Shown here: positions 20,913-30,741 of the stretch, piece by piece
How positions within the stretch are numbered: the first letter of the stretch is position 1
How the letters are laid out: each line of letters opens with the position of its first letter
From: Metridium senile
Lineage: Eukaryota; Cnidaria; Anthozoa; Actiniaria; Metridiidae
Direction of reading: 5' to 3'
Assembly (NCBI GenBank): GCA_949775045.1
Contig: OX459097.1
Span: 1,151,598-1,215,597 of the forward strand
DNA: 64,000 bases
The notes under the pieces: model-generated
What the model saw: the letters and a program-made list of their open reading frames with translations, nothing else
The model's database searches: none
Told to the model about the DNA's origin: nothing
Program-made: the position numbers and the translations under genes

Positions 20913-22329
20913 ATTGTTATTTAATAATATCTTACGTTAATTATAGAAAGTTCAGAATTACATCAATTTCAAATTTATTATAAATAAAATTTTATTTGTT
21001 TGAAATCAATGCCTTGCCTTTTCAATATGCTAATATTCATTATTTTCATATGAAATTCTGAGATTTTTTTAATATAACCTACAAAGTCAACATTAAAAGT
21101 GGTCTAAACTCTAAGCACTTTCAAAATGTTCTATCAATCCACGAGTTCGCCATTTAGCGCCTTTGATATGTTTTCTTGCAATCACGAAAAATTTATAAAT
21201 TTAAGAAATACGTTTTCATTTGACTTTATAAGCAATGCTAGTAGTCCAGACCTAGGACAATTTGAACTGATCACCGAGTTAGCCATAGGGTGCCTTTGAT
21301 CTATCTATTGTTCTGTTGTGTTCATTGATGAACTGTTAAAAGTTTATTACCTTTTAAATACTTATATATTCATGAGTTGTTATCACGTTTGTTTTGAAAG
21401 TTTCCAATAAAAACATTTTCAATGTAAATTGTTATAATAATTGTTTCTACTATATGGAATGCATGCCAAAATGTGTAAAGCAATTCCTAACTATTTAGCG
21501 CTTTATGGCATTTAGCCATCAACTATGTTTGATTATTGATGTACTTTCATTTCCATGTTATATTATGTATCCAGACAACTGCATGTAGCAAGCAAGGCTG
21601 ATCAACCTAAATAATAAACCAATTCAATAATACTAAGAATTTGCAATATTTTGCACTTATATCAGTACTAAATATTATAACACAAAACAAAACTGAAACA
21701 GACCTCACTCTAAAACATCCAGTTTAAATGACTCGCAGCATCTCACTTTCTATTAGAAACAGCATTACCAGAATTGGTAATCGTTTTGACGTCACATATC
21801 TATTGTTTGCGCCTGTCACGAAATATATTCAGCTGTATTCTACTTCAACATTGTTCAACCAATAATATCGCATGTTCCAAGCGTACATTCAGGGTTTTAG
21901 CACATTTTAGCAAATTTTCTTTATTCTCTTAAAATATCAACTTTAAAAATATCTAAATACGCGTGTGGTTGATCAACCGTAAAGATTAAAACAATAGTAG
22001 ATCTAGCTCACTGCTTTCCTCACGGGAGTTGATAATAAATAAAAGTTTAAAATAAATAAAACTCTTTTATAAGAATCATTTTTAAAGGTTATAAGAAGAT
22101 TTTCTGAATATAAATATTATTTTAAAATTCAATGTTGTTAAACTTTGAGCAATGGATATGCAATTTTTTTTCAAATATACTTTTACAGTATTAATAAAAT
22201 TAATTTGAGCAGAACTACTGAATAGCATCTCATCTCCAGGTAGAATGCTATATTATATCGGGGATAGGTGTAACATTTGAGAAATTTGGAATTTAATTTC
22301 TAAGCCCTATATAATCAGAGTAGTCTCGA
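20913..22329. other. Unassigned AT-rich sequence
   Basis: More than 1.4 kb without a recognisable gene, repeat or hairpin. Confidence 0.45.
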
Positions 22330-22935
22330 TAAATTTAGAAAATTTTTAGTTTTACATTTTTAGTAATTTGATCATTCTAAAAAAATATTTTGCTTTTTCT
22401 AGTCAGACGAGACATCAATTTAGATATAAATTTTTAATAATTTGAACATTCTAAAAAAATAATTTGCTTTTTCTAGTCAGACGAGACATCAATTTAGATA
22501 TAAATTTTTAGTTATTTGAACATTCTAAAAAAATAATTTGCTTTTTCTAGTCAGACGAGACATCAATTTAGATATAAATTTTTAGTTATTTGAACATTCT
22601 AAAAAAATAATTTGCTTTTTCTAGTCAGACGAGACATAAATTTAGATATAAATTTTTAGTTATTTAAACATTCTAAAAAAAGAATTTGCTTTTTCTAGTC
22701 AGACGAGACATAAATTTAGATATAAATTTTTAGTTATTTGAACATTCTAAAAAAATAATTTGCTTTTTCTAGTCAGACGAGACATAAATTTAGATATAAA
22801 TTTTTAGTTATTTGAACATTCTAAAAAAATAATTTGCTTTTTCTAGTCAGACGAGACATAAATTTAGATATAAATTTTTAGTTATTTGAACATTCTAAAA
22901 AAAATAATTTTCTTTTTTCTAGTCGGACGAGATAT
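22330..22935. repeat. 74-bp tandem repeat, about eight copies
   Basis: The word AGTCAGACGAGACAT recurs at 22,401, 22,475, 22,549, 22,623, 22,697, 22,771 and 22,845, exactly 74 bp apart. A last diverged copy (AGTCGGACGAGATAT) starts at 22,921, at +76. Units are very similar, with changes such as CATCAA versus CATAAA separating early from late copies. Confidence 0.95.
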
Positions 22936-23635
22936 CAAACTTGATGATCGATCCTTCCGCTGTTTTGGAGTGGATGTTGGAAATTCGTCAGTCTAGGGGC
23001 AGAAATTATTTTAGAACGATTCTAAGTCCAGTTTTGTAATAAGGATAGATAGTACTTTAGATGGTAGAAATATAAGGACAAACTTAATCAATTTATAACT
23101 CGATCCGGTGCTTGATCTATCACACATTTTAACTTCAAAAATGTCATTATAATGTCATTATAATTCTCGTAATTTATCAACAACTTTCAATATTTCACAA
23201 GGCTTACCTCTTACCAAACAACAATCAGAAGTTTGCTCTAAAATAACCAATATTTAGGTCTTAAAAGGAGTGTTGAGTTAGTAGTTCTGTTCTGTTCTTC
23301 ACGGCCCGTTCTTCACACCTGCGCCAGAGAGTTTGTCATTGTGCGCAGCCGCTGTGAGGCGCTTCCGGTGCGCGCAAGAAGCTACGTGGTAAATGCGTTT
23401 GAGTTTTTAATTTTATCGGCAAAAATCGGCGGTTTCTGAGTCAAATATTGCTTTTGTCCCATTGAAATCAGGCCCGTACAGCGTAGCAGGGTACATATAT
23501 CTGTAATTTTCTTAAATTACTTTCGCTTTTATCGCTATCGCTTTAATTTTATTATTTTATTCACAGAATAAACCAAACTCTGAAGCCGGCTACCATGCAC
23601 TTCACCCGATTTGTAGTTACGATAACGAAAGCGAA
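22936..23635. other. Unassigned sequence
   Basis: No gene was recognised. The stretch contains a short GC-rich part (23,300-23,390) of unknown nature. Confidence 0.4.
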
Positions 23636-23815
23636 CCCCGGAAAGGGGGAGGGGGAGGGGGAGGGGGAGGGGGAGAGAGGGTACTCCCGGGTAAAAGTAT
23701 CGGGATGCTCGTCGTATCTCTTAGCGGTTAAAATGAACGATTTGGTATCTTTTAGGTTAGGTACCTAAATTGAAATTTAGAATCTCACCATTACTTTGGT
23801 ATCTTTTAGGGTAAT
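23636..23815. repeat. GGGGGA run with TACTCCCGGG element
   Basis: CCCCGGAAA leads into about five GGGGGA units, then GGTACTCCCGGG, GGGATGCTCGTCG and two copies of GGTATCTTTTAGG. The same ingredients (G run, TACTCCC, GCTCG, ACCTTTTAGGG) form the element at 55,221-55,415, so the two are related. Confidence 0.55.
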
Positions 23816-24409
23816 GTATGATGATTACGCGCTGATGAACATGGCTGCAATGTCGTTCGCTATGAATATTTTAAGTTTATTATTGCTTACTTTGGCTACA
23901 GGTGACCCAGTTCTTAGATATAATGGATTTCTAACTGTTTATAGTGGCTCTGCAGTTTATTCGAGAAACTCAACGAGGTATTCTCGAAGAATATTCAACG
24001 ATAATTTGGCTGCCTCGTCCGATCTTCAAACTAAACAAGCATGGTTATACTTGTATTTTTCTTCCTTTTTCAGAATCTATGTCTACTGGTTCTCATCATT
24101 ATTAAAACTTTATTGTATACAATTGCTTCACTTATGAATATTATCAGCTACGCTCAAGATTTCTTGATTTATCTTCCAAATCTCGCTTTGGTACTAAGAA
24201 GTATTGGAATATTCGTGGAAGGAGAGCTGGCCGTCGCCAAAGAGATAAGAATTCTACTAAAAGCTGGCACATTGAATCGATTTGTGGTCGTAGAGGTTTT
24301 CCCGCGAAAACGCCTAATTTACATAACAATGTCAACAAGAAAAATTTGATTCAGATTAAGCCATCAAATCAAAGTACTAATGTCAACAGAAATGAAGTCT
24401 CTTTGGAAA

Positions 24410-25140
24410 AGTCATGTTCTTTCGGTCTTTTAAATTGTCGCTCTGTGTGCAACAAGTATATTACAATCAAAGAATGACTTTGATATTTTTGCGATTACTG
24501 AGACCTGCATGGTTGAATCCTGGTGATCACGACCATGTGGTTACTACCAAAATTACTCAACTGTTAGCACCATCAAAAAAACGATCAATCGCGTTTTGAA
24601 TTCCGGTTCACTCACATGACCAATTGAGGCGCTCCAAATGGTCATGTGACATTAAAATAACAGTATTTTACGTTATTTTGATGTCACATGGCCATTTGGA
24701 GCGCCCCAAACGGTCACATGAGTTAACCGAAATTCAAAACACGATTGATCGTTTTTTTGGCGGTGCTAACAGTTGAGTAATTTTGGTAGCTTAGGTAATC
24801 TTATACCGAATGGCTATCGTTTTGTACACAGTCCACGGAATAGCAGAGGAGGTGGTGTTGGTCTGCTATTTAAAGAAACGTTGGAAATTAAGCAAACATC
24901 TATAGCACAAGCGTTTTCTTCCTTCGATGCAATTTAAGTTCAATGTCAAGTATTCTCTCAAATAGTCTCCATTGTTGTAATATATCGCCCTCCACCACCA
25001 AGTGTTAATAACCTCTCTATTGGCCTGTTCATGGATTAATTTTCTTCACTTCTGGAAACCTATGTAACGAAACCTGGCTCGCTTATTATTACTGGTGACT
25101 TCAACTTTCATGTAGACGTTACATCGGATGCTGCTTCTGC
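24410..25140 (+). pseudogene. LINE endonuclease domain remnant
   Basis: Pieces of an apurinic-type endonuclease are visible in different frames: FGLLNCRSVCNK, IFAITE followed by WLNPGDHD, PNGYRFVHSPRNSRGGGVGLLF, IVVIYRPP and LIITGDFNFHVD. The GDFN motif holds catalytic Asp/Asn. A MITE sits between WLNPGDHD and PNGYRF, and stops occur elsewhere. Confidence 0.75.
24544..24789. mobile_element. Palindromic MITE inside the LINE endonuclease
   Basis: CTACCAAAATTACTCAACTG at the left end is mirrored exactly at the right, and the interior (GTCATGTGAC / GTCACATGG around a TTTTACGT centre) also folds. LINE coding similarity resumes on the other side, so it inserted later. TTA occurs at both flanks, which may be a 3-bp duplication. 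Confidence 0.75.
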
Positions 25141-25609
25141 CAAGTCTCTTATTTTTGCCCTGGTTCCAACCGATTAGAACCAGGCCAAAAATAACTAAAG
25201 AGACTTTGTCTGATGGAGAAAATTTTACATTCAAAAAATCATATCTCAGCCGTTTCACACTCAAATGATCCCAAATTTTCGGGCAGCCTATTTTTTTGAC
25301 TAGCATTCTATGATGAAAATTATTTGAATAGGAAAAGCCAAAGTGTGACGTCACACTTCGGTACTCTATTGTTATCAACCCCTAGAATGACATTTGCTTT
25401 ATTACATTCTGGTAGGATAATTTGAAATTATAAGAGCCAGTTTCTTATTTCGAAATATAGATTTTTTGTCTATATAACATTGATATATCATCTTTGTCTC
25501 AATTTTACTCAATTCTACATTTTTCCCCTTTAATTTCAAGAACGTTTGTGAGCTTATTTCTTTCTTCATTTCATTCTTATTCTGATATTCTTTAAGTTGC
25601 TTTTTCCAT
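25140..25609. other. Unrelated insert inside the old LINE
   Basis: LINE similarity stops near 25,140 and resumes at about 25,615. In between is AT-rich sequence with a small hairpin (CCTGGTTC...GAACCAGG, about 25,160-25,187). The LINE part normally between endonuclease and reverse transcriptase is gone, so this is a replacement or insertion plus deletion. Confidence 0.4.
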
Positions 25610-26912
25610 GTGGAAACTGGTCTTGATTATCAGGAATACAAGAACTTCCGGCCTATTTCAAACCTCCCTTTTTTGGCTAAAGTGATAGAGAAGATCGTAG
25701 ATAAACAACTTACTGACTACATTAATCAGAATAATCTTTGTGAAACTTTTCAGTCTGCCTACCCGACGTACCAATCACAGTACGGAAACTGCTCTCATCA
25801 GAGTGTACAATGCTACATTGCTCTCTCAATTGACAGCCAAAAATCTGTAATCTTGGTATTGTTGGATCTATCTGCAGCTTTTGATACCGTTGACCATACT
25901 TTGCTGCTTTCAAGATTATCTACTCGGGTTGGTATATTTACGATAAAGCTCTGGACTGGCTCTTTTCATACGTATCTGATCGCACTCAGTTTGTAAAAGT
26001 GGGTGATTGTTCATCACATATTGAAAGCTTATTTTATGGTGTTCCGCAGGGTTCCGTTTTAGGACCGATGCTTTATTCATTGTATACTACAGATCTTGGC
26101 GATATTGCAAGATCACATGGACTGTCCTAATATTTTTATGCTGATGATTCTCAGTTAAACATGTCTTTCAAAACGTCATCAACAGAGGATATGCTCTATT
26201 GTGAACAGCGAAAAAACAGAAATTTTAGTTTTTTCCTCCCGCTATCGCCTTCATCCTGCATTAAATACAGTCAATATTGCCTCAGAGAACGTGGACTGTT
26301 CCACCACGGCAAAGGAACATAGGAGTAATGTTTAGTGATTCTTTATCTATGTCTTATCATGTGTCAGCTGTATGCAAATCATCTTTTTTCCACCTTCGTA
26401 ACATTTCCAAGATCCGCAAGTTCCTGTCCTCTGATTCAGCAAAAACACTTGTCCATTCCTTGGTCACATCTAAAATTGATTATTGTAATTCTCTTCTATA
26501 TGGACAACCTAAATGTGTTCTACAAGATCTGCAACGTGTATTAAACTGTTCCGCCAAGCTCATTTACTCATCTAACAAATATGATCACGTGACCCCTTTA
26601 CTGATTAATCTTCACTGTCTTCCGATTGAACACAGTATAACTTTTAAAATTGCTCTGATTACTTTTAAGGCTATCCATGGTAACGCTCCAGAATATATAT
26701 CTGACCTCATTAACCCATATATTCCTACAAGAACAGTCAGATCCTCTAAACAAAACCTACTTTGCACACCGAGCTATTCACTCAGCACATATGGTGGCCG
26801 GTCCTTCGCGGTAGCTGCTCCAACCATCTGGAATAAACTACCTTTTTATTTACGAAACTGTACTTCTATTTCAACATTTAAATCAAGACTTTTTAAACTA
26901 GCTTTTTATTAG
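25610..26912 (+). pseudogene. LINE reverse transcriptase remnant
   Basis: The first frame (25,610-25,996) shows NFRPISNLPFLAKVIEKI and LVLLDLSAAFDTVDH (A box). Then GVPQGSVLGPMLYSLYT (B box) and a YADDSQL-like C box (about 26,138) follow in other frames. The last frame (26,277-26,912) carries the C-terminal LITFKAIHGNAPEYI and FAVAAPTIWNKLPFY. At least three frame breaks separate these. Confidence 0.85.
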
Positions 26913-26943
26913 ATCCAATTATCATTGTTTATTATCATGCACA

Positions 26944-27094
<151 letters not shown>

Positions 27095-27326
27095 TACGAT
27101 GGTTGAGTGGGACTGGGCACAAGTCGCTTTCAAGACTCCCCTATATCATGTTTTCGTTTGTTCGAAGCTTAAAAGCTGCATGGAAAAAGACATAATTTGG
27201 CTTTGATTTGCTTTTTCGCCCATGGCAATTTTTAATTTTCTTGAACGAGATGTGTGCGAGCGTGATGCGCGGTAGCAAGTGTCAGGAACTACCTTAATTC
27301 TGTGAAGTTTTGAACATTTGGGTGGC

Positions 27327-27560
27327 ATGAGTGGCCTAGCGGTGAGAGCGTTGGCCTTTCACCACTTTAACCTGGGTTTGATTCCCGGCTCGGGCGACAA
27401 GTGAATAGAGTTTGTTTGATGTGTTGTTCTCTCTCATGCCACGAGGGTTTTTCTCCGGGTTATCCAGTTTTCGTCCCTCAGCAGTTGTGTGTTGTAAATA
27501 TGGAATGTAGTGGTAGTCAGTGTGAGTGAGCCTCACAGAAGAGCCCCGACGGGGAGTATA
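27327..27560 (+). mobile_element. tRNA-derived SINE with V-domain-like core
   Basis: A tRNA-like head has an A box (TGGCCTAGCGGTGAGAG, about 27,332-27,348) and a B box (GGTTTGATTCC, 27,375-27,385). The body contains TTTTTCTCCGGGTTATCCAG (27,448-27,467), closely resembling the conserved central V-type domain of metazoan SINEs. The element fades after GAGCCCCGACGGGGAG near 27,557. Confidence 0.7.
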
Positions 27561-28054
27561 GGTTGTAAAAATATTTATTTCACTTCAGCCTTCTATTCTC
27601 GTACCCAGACCCTTCTCAACTTTCTAACGAAAGGTCAAAGACTCTGTGAATCCCTACAATTTAAAGTGATCTGATTGGCTGAGCGGTATAACAATATTGA
27701 GCTCATTGTAGTCCTTGTATTGTGGTTGCGTCGTCGATGATTGTATTGGTGCTACATGCTGCTCTCGTTCTGACGAACTTGACACTTTTATCGATTTTGT
27801 AACTCGATCCTTCTATGCTGTATCTGGTATCAATATTAAAATTTCGTGCACTGTTCAAAATCTGAGTTCCCCATTGGCTAAAAACAATCACGTGGAGTGC
27901 TGTTATTCGTCGCTAACGCACTCAAAGCTGCTGTGGTTCAAGGCGAAGGGAGAAATATGGCTAGCGGTGAGCTCCCGATCGACAGACACGATGAACTAAC
28001 TGAACTGGAAAAAGAAAACTTTATCGATTAAGCTATTCCAGTTTCGACTAAATG
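27561..28054. other. Unassigned sequence
   Basis: No gene was recognised. Two overlapping 60-90 codon frames on opposite strands look like chance. Confidence 0.4.
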
Positions 28055-28126
28055 TAGCCTGCGTTACAGACAAGCTTGTTGGCGGGAGACGTTTCGAGCG
28101 CTTACAAGGGTCTGTAACGCAGGCTA
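28055..28126. mobile_element. 72-bp MITE with TAGCCTGCGTTACAGAC ends
   Basis: Perfect 17-bp inverted repeats sit at 28,055-28,071 and 28,110-28,126. The left flank GACTAAATG reappears as GTCTAAATG after the adjoining G-rich element (28,534-28,542), suggesting a 9-bp duplication split by a second insertion. Confidence 0.7.
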
Positions 28127-28533
28127 GACCCCGGGGGGGGGGGGGGTACTCCCATATATTTACTATACGGGGATGATCCGCTGAACAGGGTATGGTTTTT
28201 TGAGCTTTCTGTCATAAACAGGGTATGGGTTTTTGAGTTTTCTGTCATGAACAGGGTAGATTTTTACCCCATTTCCCCATTTCCTTAGTTTTTTTGTCAT
28301 ATTCAGGTATATTAATTAGGTAATACGATGAGCAGCGCGGTCTTTCGTCTTTCGTGAAATTCAGCACGTTTTCACTACATAAACAGGGTCCTAAACTGTC
28401 ATAAACAGGGTCCCATTTTTATCCCTTGTCATAAACAGGGTATACGAATTTGTTTTTTTCTGTCATAAACAGGGTCACCGATTTAGGATCCCAGCGGAAC
28501 ACCCCTACCCAAATACGGGGGGGGGGGGGGCTA
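28127..28533. mobile_element. G-run-bounded repeat with AACAGGGTA units
   Basis: CCCCGGG plus a long G run opens it and a second long G run (about 28,517-28,530) closes it. Inside, TCATAAACAGGGT or close variants occur about six times at irregular spacing. It probably inserted into the flank of the preceding MITE. Its start (G run, TACTCCCATAT) resembles the elements at 23,636 and 55,221. Confidence 0.6.
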
Positions 28534-28708
28534 GTCTAAATGGGGAATTGGAATCTTCCGAGGTAACTACTTTATAGTGGATGAAAAATGTCAACAATGA
28601 ATATTTACGGCTGATTGAAATATATCTGCAATCCATGTTGTTTCGTTGAACAGTCAGCGTGTGCCTGTATTTGCCGATAAAGAACTCGCTTTAGTCTCTA
28701 ACCCCTAA
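28534..28708. other. Unassigned flank of the duplicated block
   Basis: This is the last sequence before the array and has no counterpart upstream of 47,200. Confidence 0.5.
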
Positions 28709-28938
28709 TTACATTACGTAGTTGGGGTTTGGAAATCGACGCCAGTCATTTCCTGGCTGGTACACCAAAAGACGAGGTCTTGAGGGAGATCAATCCACAT
28801 ATATTCTCGGATGACAAGTTCTCGCACGTACATCGCGCGAGGGAAAAGGGAACACCATCTGGTCACGTGACTAATGGTGTCACACCTGAGTATGACGCAA
28901 AGAAAAGAAAGAGTTCCAAAAAGAATCTCGAGTTTTAA
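28709..28938 (+). pseudogene. NT5C1A: Cytosolic 5'-nucleotidase I, 5'-truncated last exon
   Basis: This is the 3' part of a type II last exon. The frame starts inside the [15 protein letters not shown] region and includes PHIFSDDKFSH (the acidic motif is kept, with Ser replacing the second Phe) and a basic tail ending KKNLEF plus TAA. Homology to gene 2 starts abruptly at 28,709 (equivalent to 47,200 in gene 2). No acceptor or upstream exons lie within several kb. It marks the left edge of the segmental duplication. The first ~90 bp are almost identical to gene 2, while the tail is clearly more diverged. Confidence 0.8.
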
Positions 28939-28973
28939 TCATAAATCAGTGACGGCTCTGATGACGTCATGAT

Positions 28974-29020
28974 GCCACAATTTTCTGCATGTTTTTGGGA
29001 CGGTTGAAACCTGTACGTCT
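28974..29020 (+). repeat. Relic of an intron 5/exon 6 boundary, short form
   Basis: ATTTTCTGCATG followed by GGTTGAAACCTG resembles the intron 5 end and exon 6 start of the nucleotidase genes. The fuller version follows gene 2 at 47,466-47,545. Confidence 0.45.
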
Positions 29021-29029
29021 CACTCGGCC

Positions 29030-29237
29030 TAGCCTGCGTAGCAAGCGTTTCTTTGGGGGGAACGGAAAAAGCTGTTTTGGGATAGCTGTGTTACCGATAT
29101 GGCCGCGTGAAACCTAAGACGAGTGCAAAAAACGAAGGTGCACTCGTCTTAGGTTTCGTGTGGCCTCATCGGTAACAAAGCTATCCCAAAACAACTTTAT
29201 CCCGTTCCCCCCAAAGAAACGCTTGCTACGCAGGCTA
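29030..29237. mobile_element. Palindromic MITE with 9-bp duplication, absent from paralogous site
   Basis: Long inverted repeats (TAGCCTGCGTAGCAAGCG at the left, its complement at the right) are flanked by CACTCGGCC at 29,021-29,029 and 29,238-29,246. The equivalent place after gene 2 (about 47,549-47,557) has one CACTTGGCC and no insert. A 9-bp duplication suggests Mutator-like mobilisation. Insertion postdates the block duplication. Confidence 0.9.
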
Positions 29238-29370
29238 CACTCGGCCACGTTTATTTTATACCATTTATGTACTGCGCATTGGATCGTATTCATGTATTTT
29301 GCGCATTAGAAGTATTAAAATTATTATTATTATTATGATCCAATATTTTATTCATTTTCAAGTAAAACTT

Positions 29371-29376
29371 AATAAA
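29371..29376 (+). terminator. Poly(A) signal AATAAA after truncated exon
   Basis: AATAAA in the context CTTAATAAATGACGCG is conserved after all complete copies (37,867; 47,682; 56,552). Confidence 0.4.
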
Positions 29377-29648
29377 TGACGCGAAAATGTTACACATTAT
29401 AAATATATGGAATTCAAATTTAAAATTATCAAACCGGCGAATGCAAATGAAGAGGATATGGTTTAAAATGAAGCTTTGAAAAATGGTTTGTTAAAATAAT
29501 GACGTCATATATTGAATGCCATTTTCACACAAGAGGACGGACACATCGTCTCGACACGCCCACAAACTTTGATCATCTAATGTGAATTCATCAAAACCAG
29601 ACGAGTTTTTCGTCTGAAATTGTGTTCGTCCCGTATTCACACCAGACG

Positions 29649-29909
29649 ACTTGTCCGTCACAAGATGATTTGTCCGTCACAAGATGATTTGTCCGTCATA
29701 AGATGATTTGTTCGTCATAAAATGATTTGTCCGTCATAAGATGATTTATCCGTCATAAGACGACTTGTCCGTCATAAGATGAGTTGTCCGTCATAAGACG
29801 ACTTGTCCGTCATAAGATGAGTTGTCCATCATAAAATGATTTGTCCGTCATAAGACGACTTGTCCGTCATAAGATGAGTTGTCCGTCATAAAATGATTTG
29901 TCCGTCATG
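29649..29909. repeat. 20-bp minisatellite, about 13-14 copies
   Basis: The unit is close to GATTTGTCCGTCATAAGATG. Variants alternate ACTTGTCC, GTTGTCC and TTTGTCC. The paralogous locus at 47,944-48,010 has only about three copies and those after genes 1 and 3 about one. Confidence 0.9.
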
Positions 29910-30359
29910 TGAAAATTGCTATAATAATTTGCTTGTATTTTTATCAATCAAATGATAAACAATGACCATATTGTAGACTCTGTTATAATCCGAAATGTGT
30001 TTGTCATAGTGAAATGGATTTTTAAACAACACTCCGCAAAGCTATCAAAATGAAACATTATGTAATCATTTTTTGAACCGTATGCATTCACGTCGTCATC
30101 CTGACCTTCTATAGTAATATCCATGGACGTTAACGTTTCGGATTCCATGCATAATATCATTTCTTAGTACATGAACGAAACCACAAACCCTCCGAAGTCT
30201 TCGAACTTGACAGCCTGACAAACAACGTGAAAAACCCGTGAGTAGCCCGTATTGCGGGATCGGTTTTCTAATTAATTAGAAAGCGTCTTTAAACAATAGA
30301 TATTTTCAAGACATAAACAAACGGCCGCAATGCATCTCGGATGCAAGAGGGCCTTTAAC
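29910..30359. other. Spacer upstream of gene 1
   Basis: No gene was seen. 30,110-30,359 is closely matched at 48,660-48,905, while 29,910-30,105 is replaced there by a foldback element. Confidence 0.5.
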
Positions 30360-30741
30360 ATCGCAATATATTCTCTTATAGACTGCTTAGTGAGAGCACA
30401 GATAGATAGCTTGGGCTACCTGTGGTCATACTGGCAGTTTGATGTCACACTAAATATGATTTGCATACAATAGAGTCGTCCCCTCCCTCCTGATACATAG
30501 ACAGTGTTTTGCGTGGGTCCTGTCAGCCAGAAAAGTGCGGAACTGGTGACGTCATTCTTATTAAACACGTGTCTGATCACTACCAAGAAGCGACAGTACT
30601 AACCTTCTGCGCAGGCGCTCTAAGTGTCGGTTATTTTCCCCCTAACGACACTAAAAGCGCCTGCGTAGGAGGCTACGGCGAGAAGCGACAGTATAAATCA
30701 CCCAAAATCAATTCTGCGAGTGCTAGAGGCTCAAAAGAAAC
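30360..30741 (+). promoter_or_regulatory. Promoter and 5' UTR of gene 1
   Basis: This block precedes every nucleotidase first exon. It has an inverted octamer ATTTGCAT (30,459-30,466), a pyrimidine run (CCCCTCCCTCC), a CRE-like TGACGTCA (30,547-30,554) and a palindrome (CGCAGGCGCTCTAAGTGTCG paired with CGACACTAAAAGCGCCTGCG, about 30,610-30,665). The full palindrome is present in type I promoters only. No clear TATA box was seen. The transcription start is not determined. Confidence 0.5.

Noticed and set aside
29649..29909. CRISPR-like array
   Set aside because: The 20-bp units are contiguous with no unique spacers, in a eukaryotic genome; it is a minisatellite.
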